Positions 15,662 through 24,120 of a stretch of 32,685 nucleotides of DNA are shown here, in pieces (position 1 is the first letter of the stretch; the number at the start of each line of letters is the position of its first letter). The notes beneath the pieces were generated by a model. The model was not told the origin of the DNA and ran no database searches. It worked only from the letters and a program-made list of their open reading frames with translations. This DNA comes from Thiomicrorhabdus sp033238645. Its GTDB lineage: Bacteria; Pseudomonadota; Gammaproteobacteria; Thiomicrospirales; Thiomicrospiraceae. The position numbers and the translations under genes are program-made. The DNA lies in the NCBI GenBank assembly GCA_033238645.1, contig BQXR01000014.1, forward strand, positions 1-32,685, read 5' to 3'.

Positions 15662-16987
15662 GTGAAGTTAAGTGGCTGGGGTCGTTACCCTGAAATCAGT
15701 AGTCAATCCGTTAAGGCATCTAAAGTAAGAGATATCCAATCTGCTGTGCGCCAAGCTCTGACCGACAATAACGACTTATTTATCGCCCGAGGTTTAGGCA
15801 GAAGCTATGGTGATAGCTCTTTATCAACAAATACCCTGCTGACAGAGCAGCTTGATCAATTTTTAAATTTTGATGAGAGTACAGGTATTGTTCACTGTGC
15901 CTCTGGCGTCAGTTTAACGGATATATTAAATGTCTTTATCCCCAGAGGCTGGTTTTTACCCGTTACTCCAGGTACACAATTTGTCACCGTAGGTGGAGCA
16001 ATTGCCAGCGATGTACACGGCAAAAACCATCACCTTGACGGTAGTTTTTCTGACCATATCATCAACTTGAGAATCTGTGTGGCCACTGGCGACATTGTGA
16101 AATGCTCACCCACAGAAAACCGTGAACTATTTTTAGCGACTTGTGGCGGTATGGGGCTAACGGGCACAATTGTTTCAGCCCGCTTTAAACTGATCCCCAT
16201 TGAAAGTGCTTTTATTGAAGAGACCACGTGGAAAACTGATAACTTAGCCGAGACCATCGCTCTATTTGAAGAACACCAAAATGCGACCTATTCAGTCGCT
16301 TGGATTGACTGCCTAACCAAAGGTAAAAACCTTGGTCGCTCTCTATTGATGCTAGGTGAGCACGCTAAACAGCAGGACGATACTGATAACTTTAAACTGG
16401 CCAAGCCGAGCAAATTAACCATTCCGCTGGATATGCCATCAAACTTACTCAACTCCTTTACCGTTAAAAGCTTTAATACCCTCTATTACAATCGAGTGCG
16501 TGAAAAAGAGACACAACGTTTAGCGCACTACGCCCCCTTCTTTTACCCTTTAGACAGTATTAAAAACTGGAACCGTCTCTATGGAAAAAATGGCTTTACA
16601 CAGTATCAGTTTGTACTGCCACAAGCCGCGGGTTATGAGGGGATGGCTAAGGTGCTTAATAAGATCGTAGACTCCAAACGTGGCTCTTTTTTAGCCGTGC
16701 TAAAAGCCTTTGGTAAGGGTAATGAGAATTACCTAAGCTTTCCAATGAAAGGTTACACCTTGGCCATTGATTTTAAAATTGACCAGACGCTATTTGCCTT
16801 TTTAGATGAACTTGACCAGATCGTTCTCGACTACGGTGGACGACTCTATTTAGCCAAAGATGCACGTATGACAGAAGCGACCTTTAAACAGAGCTACCCA
16901 CAATGGGAGCAGTTTCAAGCGGTTCGCCAGCAGTATGGTTCAGATAAGGTATTTAACTCCTTGCAGTCAAAGCGGCTCGGATTATAA
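15662..16987 (+). CDS. dprE1: Decaprenylphosphoryl-beta-D-ribose 2'-oxidase-like flavoprotein DprE1
   Basis: 441 residues, starting at a GTG after AGGAACAG. The FAD-binding motif RGLGRSYGDSSL is at 43-54 and GGAIASDVHGKNHH at 111-124 holds the His-Lys pair of the family. The C-terminal block YLSFPMKGYTLAIDF and GGRLYLAKDAR (Lys399) aligns with mycobacterial DprE1. As I recall that sequence (GWNICVDF), its benzothiazinone target Cys387 corresponds to Ala368 here; the 31-residue spacing to the catalytic lysine is the same. DprE1 oxidises the 2'-hydroxyl of polyprenyl-phospho-ribose as the first half of its epimerisation to arabinose. It is followed 71 bp later by the partner reductase DprE2. 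Confidence 0.92.
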   Translation: MKLSGWGRYPEISSQSVKASKVRDIQSAVRQALTDNNDLFIARGLGRSYGDSSLSTNTLLTEQLDQFLNFDESTGIVHCASGVSLTDILNVFIPRGWFLPVTPGTQFVTVGGAIASDVHGKNHHLDGSFSDHIINLRICVATGDIVKCSPTENRELFLATCGGMGLTGTIVSARFKLIPIESAFIEETTWKTDNLAETIALFEEHQNATYSVAWIDCLTKGKNLGRSLLMLGEHAKQQDDTDNFKLAKPSKLTIPLDMPSNLLNSFTVKSFNTLYYNRVREKETQRLAHYAPFFYPLDSIKNWNRLYGKNGFTQYQFVLPQAAGYEGMAKVLNKIVDSKRGSFLAVLKAFGKGNENYLSFPMKGYTLAIDFKIDQTLFAFLDELDQIVLDYGGRLYLAKDARMTEATFKQSYPQWEQFQAVRQQYGSDKVFNSLQSKRLGL

Positions 16988-17004
16988 GGACTAATTTCAA
17001 CCCT

Positions 17005-17021
17005 CCCCCCCTGCTCAAAAT
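17005..17021 (-). repeat. Dispersed G-run repeat, copy B (between dprE1 and dprE2)
   Basis: On the minus strand ATTTTGAGCAGGGGGGG, preceded by AAG. It shares about 20 nt with the copy in the GT83 gene at 19647-19665. It lies in the 71-bp gap between dprE1 and dprE2, the only non-coding member of the set besides the weak one at 4973. Confidence 0.55.
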
Positions 17022-17058
17022 CTTAAACAATAAAATTTAGACATTATTAGGAAGTTAG

Positions 17059-17799
17059 ATGGAAAAGAATATTTTGATTATCGGTGCAACATCAGCCATT
17101 GCGCAGGCCACCATTAGGCTCTATGCAGAGCAAAAAAATAATCTTTATCTGCTAGGTCGTAATCGTGAGCAGCTAGCCAGTATTGCCTCAGATGCTAAGG
17201 TGAGAGGCGCTAATCAAGCACGCTTTCAAGCATTTGATGTTAACCAATTTGATAGCCATGAAGCAATTATCAATAGCGTATTCAAACACTTTGATACGCT
17301 GGATATTGTCCTAATTGCCCACGGCACCCTGCCAGATCAGGAAGCTTGCCAGCAAAGTACACAAGTGATGCTACAAGAGTTCAACACCAATGCCATTAGC
17401 ACTATCTCGTTACTGACACTTTTAGCCAATCATTTTGAAGCACAAAAGAAAGGCTCAATTGCGGTAATTACCAGTGTTGCAGGTGATAGAGGCCGCCAAT
17501 CTAACTATGTTTATGGTGCTGCAAAAGGTATGGTGTCAATCTTTCTGCAAGGTTTAAGAAACCGTTTATCACCCGCAAATGTTCAAGTGCTGGATATTAA
17601 GCCAGGCTTTGTTGATACCCCTATGACGGCAGACTTTAAAAAGGGTGCTCTGTGGGCAAAACCAGAACAGATTGCTAAAGCGATTGTCAAAGGGATTGAT
17701 CGCAATAAAGATACACTCTACACGCCATTTTTCTGGGCGGATATTATGTTTATCATTCGCAACATTCCTGAGTGGATTTTTAAGCGTTTAAAACTATAG
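17059..17799 (+). CDS. dprE2: Short-chain dehydrogenase, decaprenylphosphoryl-2-keto-ribose reductase-like DprE2
   Basis: 246 residues, a classical SDR. The nucleotide-binding loop GATSAIAQ is at 9-16, the catalytic Ser139 in VITSVAGDRGRQ and the YxxxK pair is Tyr152/Lys156. DprE2 reduces the keto intermediate made by DprE1 to give polyprenyl-phospho-arabinose. The glycine-poor GATSAIA loop and the SVAGDRGRQSNYVYGAAK block are typical of DprE2, and position after dprE1 supports it. Between this gene and manC are 115 bp with no clear feature apart from A/T-rich possible promoter sequence. Confidence 0.9.
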   Translation: MEKNILIIGATSAIAQATIRLYAEQKNNLYLLGRNREQLASIASDAKVRGANQARFQAFDVNQFDSHEAIINSVFKHFDTLDIVLIAHGTLPDQEACQQSTQVMLQEFNTNAISTISLLTLLANHFEAQKKGSIAVITSVAGDRGRQSNYVYGAAKGMVSIFLQGLRNRLSPANVQVLDIKPGFVDTPMTADFKKGALWAKPEQIAKAIVKGIDRNKDTLYTPFFWADIMFIIRNIPEWIFKRLKL

Positions 17800-17914
17800 A
17801 ACACAATACATTTAGTACATTTAGGGTTTAGTAAAAGCCAAGCCTAAAATGCAGTAAAATAAACCATCATTCAATTTAATCAAACTTAATCGATTAAAAC
17901 TGAGAGCAAATACT

Positions 17915-19300
17915 ATGATTAACTTAATTCTTTGTGGAGGATCTGGCACTCGATTATGGCCAATCAGCCGTACTTTATTGCCAAAGCAGTTTGTGCCTCT
18001 TTTTGATGGTCAATCCCTCTTTCAGAAGACCGTATTACGCAACCAGCCATTTTGTGATCAGTTTCTTATCGTCTCCCATCAAGAGCAGTATTTTTTAGCC
18101 TTAGATCAAATGGAAGAGCTAACACGTTCTTTTAAGGCTCCGCTACACAGTCAATTTGTTTTAGAGCCTGTTGGGCGAAATACCGCTCCTGCCATTGCGC
18201 TAGCCTGTATGGCCGTTGATCCAGATGAAGTGGTTTTTGTTACCCCTTCTGATCACCTAATTAAAGACCAAGCGGCTTATGAAAGCGCGGTAACACAAGC
18301 TAATGCTTTAGCAAAACAGGGCATGCTGGTCACCTTTGGTATTCAACCCACCTATCCTGAAACAGGTTTTGGTTATATTGAAAGCAAGGGCCATGATGTA
18401 CTCTCCTTTAAGGAGAAGCCCGAACTTGCAGTGGCACAATCGTATATTGATTTAGGCAACTTCTACTGGAACAGTGGTATGTTCTGCTTTAAGGCAGGTA
18501 CATTTTTAGCCGAGCTGGAAGTGCATGCACCAGAGATGTTTGCTGCCTGCCAAACTGCCTATGAGCAGACAGAACAAGGTGAGTTTTTACGCATTCCAAT
18601 GGCCGCCATGGAATCGATTCCTGCCGACAGTATTGACTATACAGTGATGGAAAGCAGCTCTCTCGTCAAAGTGATCCCAAGCGATATTGGCTGGAGTGAC
18701 TTAGGTAGCTTTGAGTCTTTGGACCAAGAACTGCCTAAGGACGAAAATGGGAATACCCAAGTTGAAAATAGCGTATTACTCAATGCTAAGAATAACCTGA
18801 TTATTGGTGACAGTCGTCTCATCTCTCTTATTGATCTAGAAGATCTAATGATTGTAGATACCGATGATGCCCTACTAATCGCACCGAAAGGCTCAGGTCA
18901 AAAAATTAAAACCATCGTTGAGCAGCTTAAAAAGCAAGGCAGCGACCTACCTAAAATCCACCGTACAGCGCATCGCCCTTGGGGAACCTATACAATTCTT
19001 GAATCTGAGGAGAGGTATAAAATTAAGCGCATTGTCGTCAAACCAGGTAAAAGCTTAAGCCTACAGAAACATCTGCACCGCAGTGAACACTGGATTGTGG
19101 TCTCAGGTACGGCAATAGTGACCGTTGGAGAAGAGACCAAAATGGTTCGCCCAAATGAATCGACCTATATTCCAATCGGTGAAAAGCACCGCTTAGCCAA
19201 TGAAGGCCGTCTTGACCTAATTCTGATCGAGGCTCAAGTGGGTGAATACACGGGTGAAGACGATATTATTCGCTATGAAGATAACTACGGCAGACTTTAA
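17915..19300 (+). CDS. manC: Bifunctional mannose-1-phosphate guanylyltransferase / mannose-6-phosphate isomerase
   Basis: 461 residues. The N-terminal nucleotidyltransferase signature GGSGTRLWPISRTLLPKQF is at 8-26, followed by FVTPSDHLI and FKEKPELA. The C-terminal type II isomerase cupin (about 350-455) has HRPWGTYTILE, LHRSEHW and GEKHRLAN. Such AlgA/ManC proteins supply GDP-mannose for polysaccharides and glycoproteins. It is in the same orientation as the dprE genes and is followed by a membrane glycosyltransferase, an acyltransferase and a DPM1-like enzyme that could use GDP-mannose. No phosphomannomutase is in the window. Confidence 0.95.
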   Translation: MINLILCGGSGTRLWPISRTLLPKQFVPLFDGQSLFQKTVLRNQPFCDQFLIVSHQEQYFLALDQMEELTRSFKAPLHSQFVLEPVGRNTAPAIALACMAVDPDEVVFVTPSDHLIKDQAAYESAVTQANALAKQGMLVTFGIQPTYPETGFGYIESKGHDVLSFKEKPELAVAQSYIDLGNFYWNSGMFCFKAGTFLAELEVHAPEMFAACQTAYEQTEQGEFLRIPMAAMESIPADSIDYTVMESSSLVKVIPSDIGWSDLGSFESLDQELPKDENGNTQVENSVLLNAKNNLIIGDSRLISLIDLEDLMIVDTDDALLIAPKGSGQKIKTIVEQLKKQGSDLPKIHRTAHRPWGTYTILESEERYKIKRIVVKPGKSLSLQKHLHRSEHWIVVSGTAIVTVGEETKMVRPNESTYIPIGEKHRLANEGRLDLILIEAQVGEYTGEDDIIRYEDNYGRL

Positions 19301-19342
19301 TCCCTGCGATAACCACTCTCAACCATGACACTGAAATTTTAG

Positions 19343-20905
19343 ATGACTTATTTAAAAAATATGACACCGCAAAGAGCTAGCTTACTGCTGGTTGGCTTTA
19401 TGTCTCTACTGCACCTATTTTTGGCATTTACCGTTGAGTTGGGTGGTGATGAAGCCCACTATGCACTTTATGGTTTAATCCCTGACTGGAGCTACTTTGA
19501 TCACCCGCCAATGGTCGGTTGGTTACAAATTATCCCAATGTGGCTAGCGCCTTACGATTGGAGTGCTCGCTTAGTACCCATTGTGCTTTATGGCCTTCTA
19601 AATGCCCTACTCTATCAAGTTACTGTACAACTTTTTTGTAAAAAAGATTTTGAACAGGGGGGGGGCTCGTCTAAAAGCATCTTAGCAGAAATCAGTTCAT
19701 CTGAAACCAGTCACTGGCTAGGATTTTGGAGCTTAGCACTACTCAACACCAGCTTAATTCTCTCTTTAATGGGCATGGCGATGTTGCCAGACAACCCATT
19801 AATGGTCGTTGTCTTAGCACTCATCTTAGTCGTTATTAAACTACTTGAAACAGAAGCATTAAAATACTGGATCGCTCTAGGTCTCTTAGTCGGCTTAGCC
19901 GCGCTGTCTAAATATACTGCGGTAACGTTGGTACTCTCACTCGTACTGGTTATGATTGCTGAAAAACGCTGGTATTGGCTAACTCAAAAAGGCCTGTGGA
20001 TTGCGATTTTAATAGCAACACTATTAATTACACCCGTCTTATATTGGAATGCTCAGAACGAATGGGCTTCATTCCTCTATCAAATCAATCACGGCACGGG
20101 AAGCGCTACTTGGGAGCTTGATAGCTTAATCAGAACCCAACTTACTCAGCTGGTCTCTTACACACCAGCTGTCTTCTTATTAGGCTGGTGGGCAATGTTA
20201 AAGCCATCTAACTACCAAAATCGTAGTAGCCGACTGTTACTAATATTCTCCCTACCGATTACCTTGCTGTTTGCTTGGGGGTCAGGTTTTGAGGAGAGCT
20301 TGCCGCATTGGGTCTCTTTAGCTTGGTTGCTACTCATTCCAATCATCGTCTCTTGGCTATGGCAGAGACAGAATAAAAAATGGTTTAAGCCACTACTTTA
20401 TCTACATTTGATCGTCGCCGGCGGTTTGGTTCTTCTTGCACATAGTATGCTCTACAAACCATGGATTTCTTTTGACGACCATAACAATCCTATACAGGGT
20501 GATTATGGCTGGCCACAAGCAGCTAAAACTGCACTTGAACTACAAAGTTCTCTCACCGATGATCCTAAAACCTTACCGTTATTTGTTTCGAACTGGAGTG
20601 TAACCAGCCACTTAGCTTGGTATGCCAGACCTCAGCCAGTATTTACCACAGACCCTAAACAGACCCAGTACGCCTTCTGGATAGGTTTACCAAAAGCGGG
20701 AATGAATGGATTATTGGTTGTTCCACACTATGAGAGTGTGCCGCCAAAAACGAATACTGAATATCACTTTGAGAGCTGTAAGGAGTTAAAAGAGGAGTCG
20801 CTTTCAGTCAATAATGCCATTGTTGTAACCTATCGTTATTACCACTGCCTGAACTTCTTAAGTAAAAAACAACCGCCCGCTTTAAAAACCAAGGTACAGC
20901 ACTAA
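19343..20905 (+). CDS. Second ArnT-like membrane glycosyltransferase (GT83 / PMT superfamily), G9 tract in coding region
   Basis: 520 residues with about twelve hydrophobic segments. GGDEAHYALYG (Asp36-Glu37) and YFDHPPMVGW (51-60) are the family signatures. It is of normal length and distantly related to the intact enzyme at 12163-13728. A polar insertion of about 24 residues at 100-123 (KKDFEQGGGSSK...) lies between hydrophobic segments and is encoded by a G9 run at 19657-19665. Gain or loss of one G would truncate the protein at about one fifth of its length, so on/off switching is possible. It lies in an apparent operon with manC and an acyltransferase (3-bp gap to the latter). Confidence 0.88.
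   Translation: MTYLKNMTPQRASLLLVGFMSLLHLFLAFTVELGGDEAHYALYGLIPDWSYFDHPPMVGWLQIIPMWLAPYDWSARLVPIVLYGLLNALLYQVTVQLFCKKDFEQGGGSSKSILAEISSSETSHWLGFWSLALLNTSLILSLMGMAMLPDNPLMVVVLALILVVIKLLETEALKYWIALGLLVGLAALSKYTAVTLVLSLVLVMIAEKRWYWLTQKGLWIAILIATLLITPVLYWNAQNEWASFLYQINHGTGSATWELDSLIRTQLTQLVSYTPAVFLLGWWAMLKPSNYQNRSSRLLLIFSLPITLLFAWGSGFEESLPHWVSLAWLLLIPIIVSWLWQRQNKKWFKPLLYLHLIVAGGLVLLAHSMLYKPWISFDDHNNPIQGDYGWPQAAKTALELQSSLTDDPKTLPLFVSNWSVTSHLAWYARPQPVFTTDPKQTQYAFWIGLPKAGMNGLLVVPHYESVPPKTNTEYHFESCKELKEESLSVNNAIVVTYRYYHCLNFLSKKQPPALKTKVQH
19647..19665 (+). repeat. Dispersed G-run repeat, copy C (inside the second GT83 gene), G9 tract
   Basis: ATTTTGAACAG followed by nine G in all, translated DFEQGGGSSK. 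Closely matches copy A (HFEQGGASK in epmA) and copy B. The homopolymer is the longest G/C run noticed in the window. Confidence 0.6.
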
Positions 20906-20908
20906 ATT

Positions 20909-22225
20909 ATGGTCAGCCTAATCTCTACAGCAAAGCAGTTCTGCTTTGCTATCTTAACGAAACCAATCACTAAACCGATTGAGATCGCCAGAGAGATTAT
21001 GCATCAACCCAACAAAGCCTTTCCAGTCATTGATTTTTTAAAAGGCATCAGTGTCCTGATGGTCATTCTGTTTCATGTTTTTTTTGCGGTATTTATTCTA
21101 TTTAAAAAAGACTTAGAGCAACTCAATCGGTTTATCCAGAGCATCCCAAACTGGATGAATATCATTCTATCCTCCGACAAAGCCGTCGATATCTTTTTTC
21201 TACTCAGTAGTTTCCTACTGACCTATGGTCTATTAAAGGTATATAGCAAACGCCAGTCCATCGACATTGGTCGCTTTTATCTACACCGTTTTTTTCGGAT
21301 TTACCCTCTATTTTTGGTGGCTTTGCTGCTTTATGGTTTGGCGGATCTTAATAAGCTGGTTACGGAAGGTTGGTATAGCCTGCTGTTTATTGAAAACATC
21401 TTTGGCAAAGGCATTATCCCTGTCCAGTGGAGCCTATCAATTGAGGTACAGTTTTATCTAATACTGCCCTTTTTAGTGCTATTTTTAGCTAAACGCAAAA
21501 AACCAATTGTATGGTTATCTGCGATTATATTGCTCACGGTAATTATTCGCTTCCTCGTCGCATATCAGACACCCATAATCTACCAAACGCCATGGCACGA
21601 ATTTATGCATACTGTTGACCCAGCTATTTATATGAATGCAATGTACTATGTGATTGAAACGCGAATTAGTCCCCTTCTACTTGGGGTTTTATGGGCATTT
21701 GTTCTCTGGCAAAAGCCAACAATAAAGCTTTCACTTTCTTGCCTACAAAAAGGCTTGGTACTCATAGTCGGCTTAACGATTATCTACCTGACAATGAAGT
21801 TCCCCTTTTATGATCTACTTTCTGCTTATTACGCCCCTTTTAATGAGCAGTTAAACTTGGTTATTATTACGCTACACCGTTTTGTCTTTAGTGCTGCAAT
21901 CCTGCTCATGGTACTAATTTTTCACTATGACAGTAACTCTCGAGATAATAATCACCTGATCAACTGGAAAGGTTGGCGCCTTCTATCAGAAGTGGCCTAC
22001 CCGATGTACTTCTTCCACTTTCCTTTTATTGCGATTGCATGGGCAATCGTATTAGGTACCGTTGATGTAGAAAGTATTACCCATGTTGATTTAACCGTAA
22101 TACCACTGGTATTTCTATTAGCCGTCAGTCTCACCCTTTACCTATCGTTATGGCTTAACTATTGGATTGAGGCACGCTTTATACGAATCGGTAAGCGAAT
22201 AGAATCTAAGTGGTTTAGCACGTAG
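20909..22225 (+). CDS. Membrane acyltransferase, acyltransferase 3 family (OafA/YrhL-like)
   Basis: 438 residues with about ten membrane helices. The family motif is in helix one, FPVIDFLKGISVLMVILFHVFF, with the K-x10-H pair Lys45/His56. Later come LHRFFRIYPLFLVALLL and PVQWSLSIEVQFYLILPF, also typical. These enzymes acetylate or otherwise acylate sugars of O-antigen, exopolysaccharide or glycoprotein glycans. The start at 20909 is 3 bp after the GT83 stop; an internal ATG at 20999, just before the acyltransferase domain (MHQPNKAF), is an alternative. It probably modifies the glycan built by the neighbouring enzymes. Confidence 0.9.
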   Translation: MVSLISTAKQFCFAILTKPITKPIEIAREIMHQPNKAFPVIDFLKGISVLMVILFHVFFAVFILFKKDLEQLNRFIQSIPNWMNIILSSDKAVDIFFLLSSFLLTYGLLKVYSKRQSIDIGRFYLHRFFRIYPLFLVALLLYGLADLNKLVTEGWYSLLFIENIFGKGIIPVQWSLSIEVQFYLILPFLVLFLAKRKKPIVWLSAIILLTVIIRFLVAYQTPIIYQTPWHEFMHTVDPAIYMNAMYYVIETRISPLLLGVLWAFVLWQKPTIKLSLSCLQKGLVLIVGLTIIYLTMKFPFYDLLSAYYAPFNEQLNLVIITLHRFVFSAAILLMVLIFHYDSNSRDNNHLINWKGWRLLSEVAYPMYFFHFPFIAIAWAIVLGTVDVESITHVDLTVIPLVFLLAVSLTLYLSLWLNYWIEARFIRIGKRIESKWFST

Positions 22226-22336
22226 AAATCAGGCATAATGCATCCTCAATTAAGAAGTAAATCTCAAGTTAATTAAATAGACGCGTTTCATTGTGCCTAA
22301 AACAGTGAAATGTACGCCGAAATTAAGGGCACAACC

Positions 22337-23470
22337 ATGATATCGATTATTGTTCCAACCTATCAGGAAGTAGAGAATCTACAACCGCTTAGTGAGATGA
22401 TTCAGTCTGCCTTAGCGTCTTATGTAGAGAGCGAAGGCTTAAGCTATGAAATCCTGATTATGGACGATAACTCACAAGATGGGTCTATTGAGAAGATAGC
22501 AGAACTGGCTCCTAATCATCCAATCAGACTTATTAACCGTAGAGAAAACCGTGGTTTATCTCCTGCGGTGATTGATGGGTTTTCAGAAGCCAAGGGTGAC
22601 TATGTTGTTGTAATGGATGCTGATCTCTCTCACCCTGCGACAGCTATTCCTAAAATGATTGCACAACTTAAAAATGGTGAAAGTGACTTTGTACTGGGTT
22701 CGAGATATGTAGAAGGTGGCAGTATCGATGATAGTTGGACCCTGTGGCGTTATGTAAACTCTGTGGTCGCTACCCTACCAGCGTTACCACTCACCAAGGT
22801 AAAAGATCCAATGTCAGGGTTCTTCTCAGTACGTCGAGCGGACATACCTCTTGCTAAAGACCTATCTCCCATTGGTTATAAGATTGCCCTAGAGGTGATG
22901 GTAAAAGGTAACTTTGAGAAAGTTTCTGAAGTGCCAATTCATTTTGTTGACCGTATTCATGGCGAATCAAAGTTAACTTTATCTGAACAGTTGAAGTATT
23001 TGAGACATCTACGTCGACTTTACCAATTTAAATTTCAAACCAAAGCTGAGTTCTTCCAATTTGCTGCCGTTGGTAGCAGTGGCTTTATTGTGGATTTGGC
23101 TTTCTATCTTATACTACAGATGTTTGGCCTTTCGCATACAGCCGCAAGAGCGATCTCTTTCTGGCCAGCAGTTTCATGGAACTGGATGCTAAATCGGCTC
23201 ATTACTTTTAGTCACCGTGAAAAAACCAAAAAAACCAAACAATGGGGGGCATTTGCTTCCAGCTCACTGCTCGGTTTTGCCGTCAACTACGGAACCTATT
23301 ACACATTAACGACATTCGTGCCCTTCTTTCAAGAACATATGATTCTGGCATTAATTGTTGGAGTAATTATGGGAATGGGCTTTAACTTCTCAATTTCTAA
23401 TCTGTTTATCTTTAAAAAGTTAAGAGAAGAGGTTGATCAAGAGTCAAAATCTGAACCTTCTAAGAAGTAA
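22337..23470 (+). CDS. Polyprenyl-phosphate glycosyltransferase (GT2, DPM1-like) fused to a GtrA domain
   Basis: 377 residues from the chosen start. An in-frame ATG at 22310 would add nine residues, but AAGGG at 22325-22329 lies 7 nt before the ATG at 22337, and that start places MISIIVPTYQE at the first beta strand as is usual in GT2. The GT-A domain (1-220) has MDDNSQDGS (Asp43/44) and MDADLSHP with the DxD Asp94-Asp96. A GtrA domain with four helices follows (about 230-360), ending FNFSISNLFIFKK. Such fusions make a polyprenyl-phospho-hexose and may flip it, providing the donor for GT83 enzymes. ManC upstream could supply GDP-mannose. Confidence 0.9.
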   Translation: MISIIVPTYQEVENLQPLSEMIQSALASYVESEGLSYEILIMDDNSQDGSIEKIAELAPNHPIRLINRRENRGLSPAVIDGFSEAKGDYVVVMDADLSHPATAIPKMIAQLKNGESDFVLGSRYVEGGSIDDSWTLWRYVNSVVATLPALPLTKVKDPMSGFFSVRRADIPLAKDLSPIGYKIALEVMVKGNFEKVSEVPIHFVDRIHGESKLTLSEQLKYLRHLRRLYQFKFQTKAEFFQFAAVGSSGFIVDLAFYLILQMFGLSHTAARAISFWPAVSWNWMLNRLITFSHREKTKKTKQWGAFASSSLLGFAVNYGTYYTLTTFVPFFQEHMILALIVGVIMGMGFNFSISNLFIFKKLREEVDQESKSEPSKK

Positions 23471-23476
23471 GTAGAC

Positions 23477-24091
23477 TCAATCTTCAGTTGGTCTTTTTCT
23501 AAAGGCTAATTGCTGTGTCTGCATTCGTTCAAAAGCCGTCATTAACGGCTTAAACTTTTGAGTAGACCCCTCTAACTGAGAATAAGTTTCATAAATTGCT
23601 TCAACTGTAGAAAGGCTCATTGAATTTTTTTGTTTACGAATCTCGTAAGTAGACTCACGTTGTGGCTGTAAGCTGATTCGATTCAATCCTCTTAGGCTTG
23701 AATTCAACATCATCATTTTATGCGTCTTACGCCAAGTACCATCAAGTATCAGTACCTTAAATTTCTCTAACGAATAGCTCTCCTTTACTTCAGGGATAGT
23801 AAAACTTTCAAACACCTCTAATTGATTCTCAATACCAGGATAGAGCAGAAAGATAGTTTCCTCACTCTTAAGCCACTCCATAAGTTCAGGTAATTTACTA
23901 ACATCTTCACCTACCCACATACGACAGCACTTAAAAGAGAGCAGGGCAATCTTAGCAGATCCTTTGACCTGAGTGACCTCGGTTGGATGTTGTAAAATAC
24001 CTAACTCAACAGAATTATCGATTATCTCTATCCACTGGCAGAGACAAACTTTTGAGGCACGTTCACAGACTGGACAGATAATTCTAGACAT
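23477..24091 (-). CDS. tapT: DTW-domain protein, tRNA-uridine aminocarboxypropyltransferase
   Basis: 204 residues. The N-terminal zinc-binding cysteines are Cys6, Cys9, Cys16 and Cys18 (CPVCERASKVCLC). The DTW signature is present as LILDGTWRKTHKM (about 112-124), and NRISLQPQRESTYEIRKQ belongs to the SPOUT-like fold. TapT (YfiP in E. coli) makes acp3U at position 47 of tRNA from SAM. It is convergent with the glycosyltransferase gene (6-bp gap) and divergent from the acetyltransferase gene (29-bp gap). The gene symbol rests on family membership; some DTW proteins modify other sites. Confidence 0.88.
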   Translation of the reverse strand: MSRIICPVCERASKVCLCQWIEIIDNSVELGILQHPTEVTQVKGSAKIALLSFKCCRMWVGEDVSKLPELMEWLKSEETIFLLYPGIENQLEVFESFTIPEVKESYSLEKFKVLILDGTWRKTHKMMMLNSSLRGLNRISLQPQRESTYEIRKQKNSMSLSTVEAIYETYSQLEGSTQKFKPLMTAFERMQTQQLAFRKRPTED

Positions 24092-24120
24092 AGGATTCTA
24101 TTTTTAGGAGGCGTAAAAAG

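Noticed and set aside
17825..17855. Hairpin TTTAGG...CCTAAA between dprE2 and manC as a terminator
   Set aside because: The loop is 17 bases, no T-run follows, and the genes on both sides share one strand, so support is too weak.
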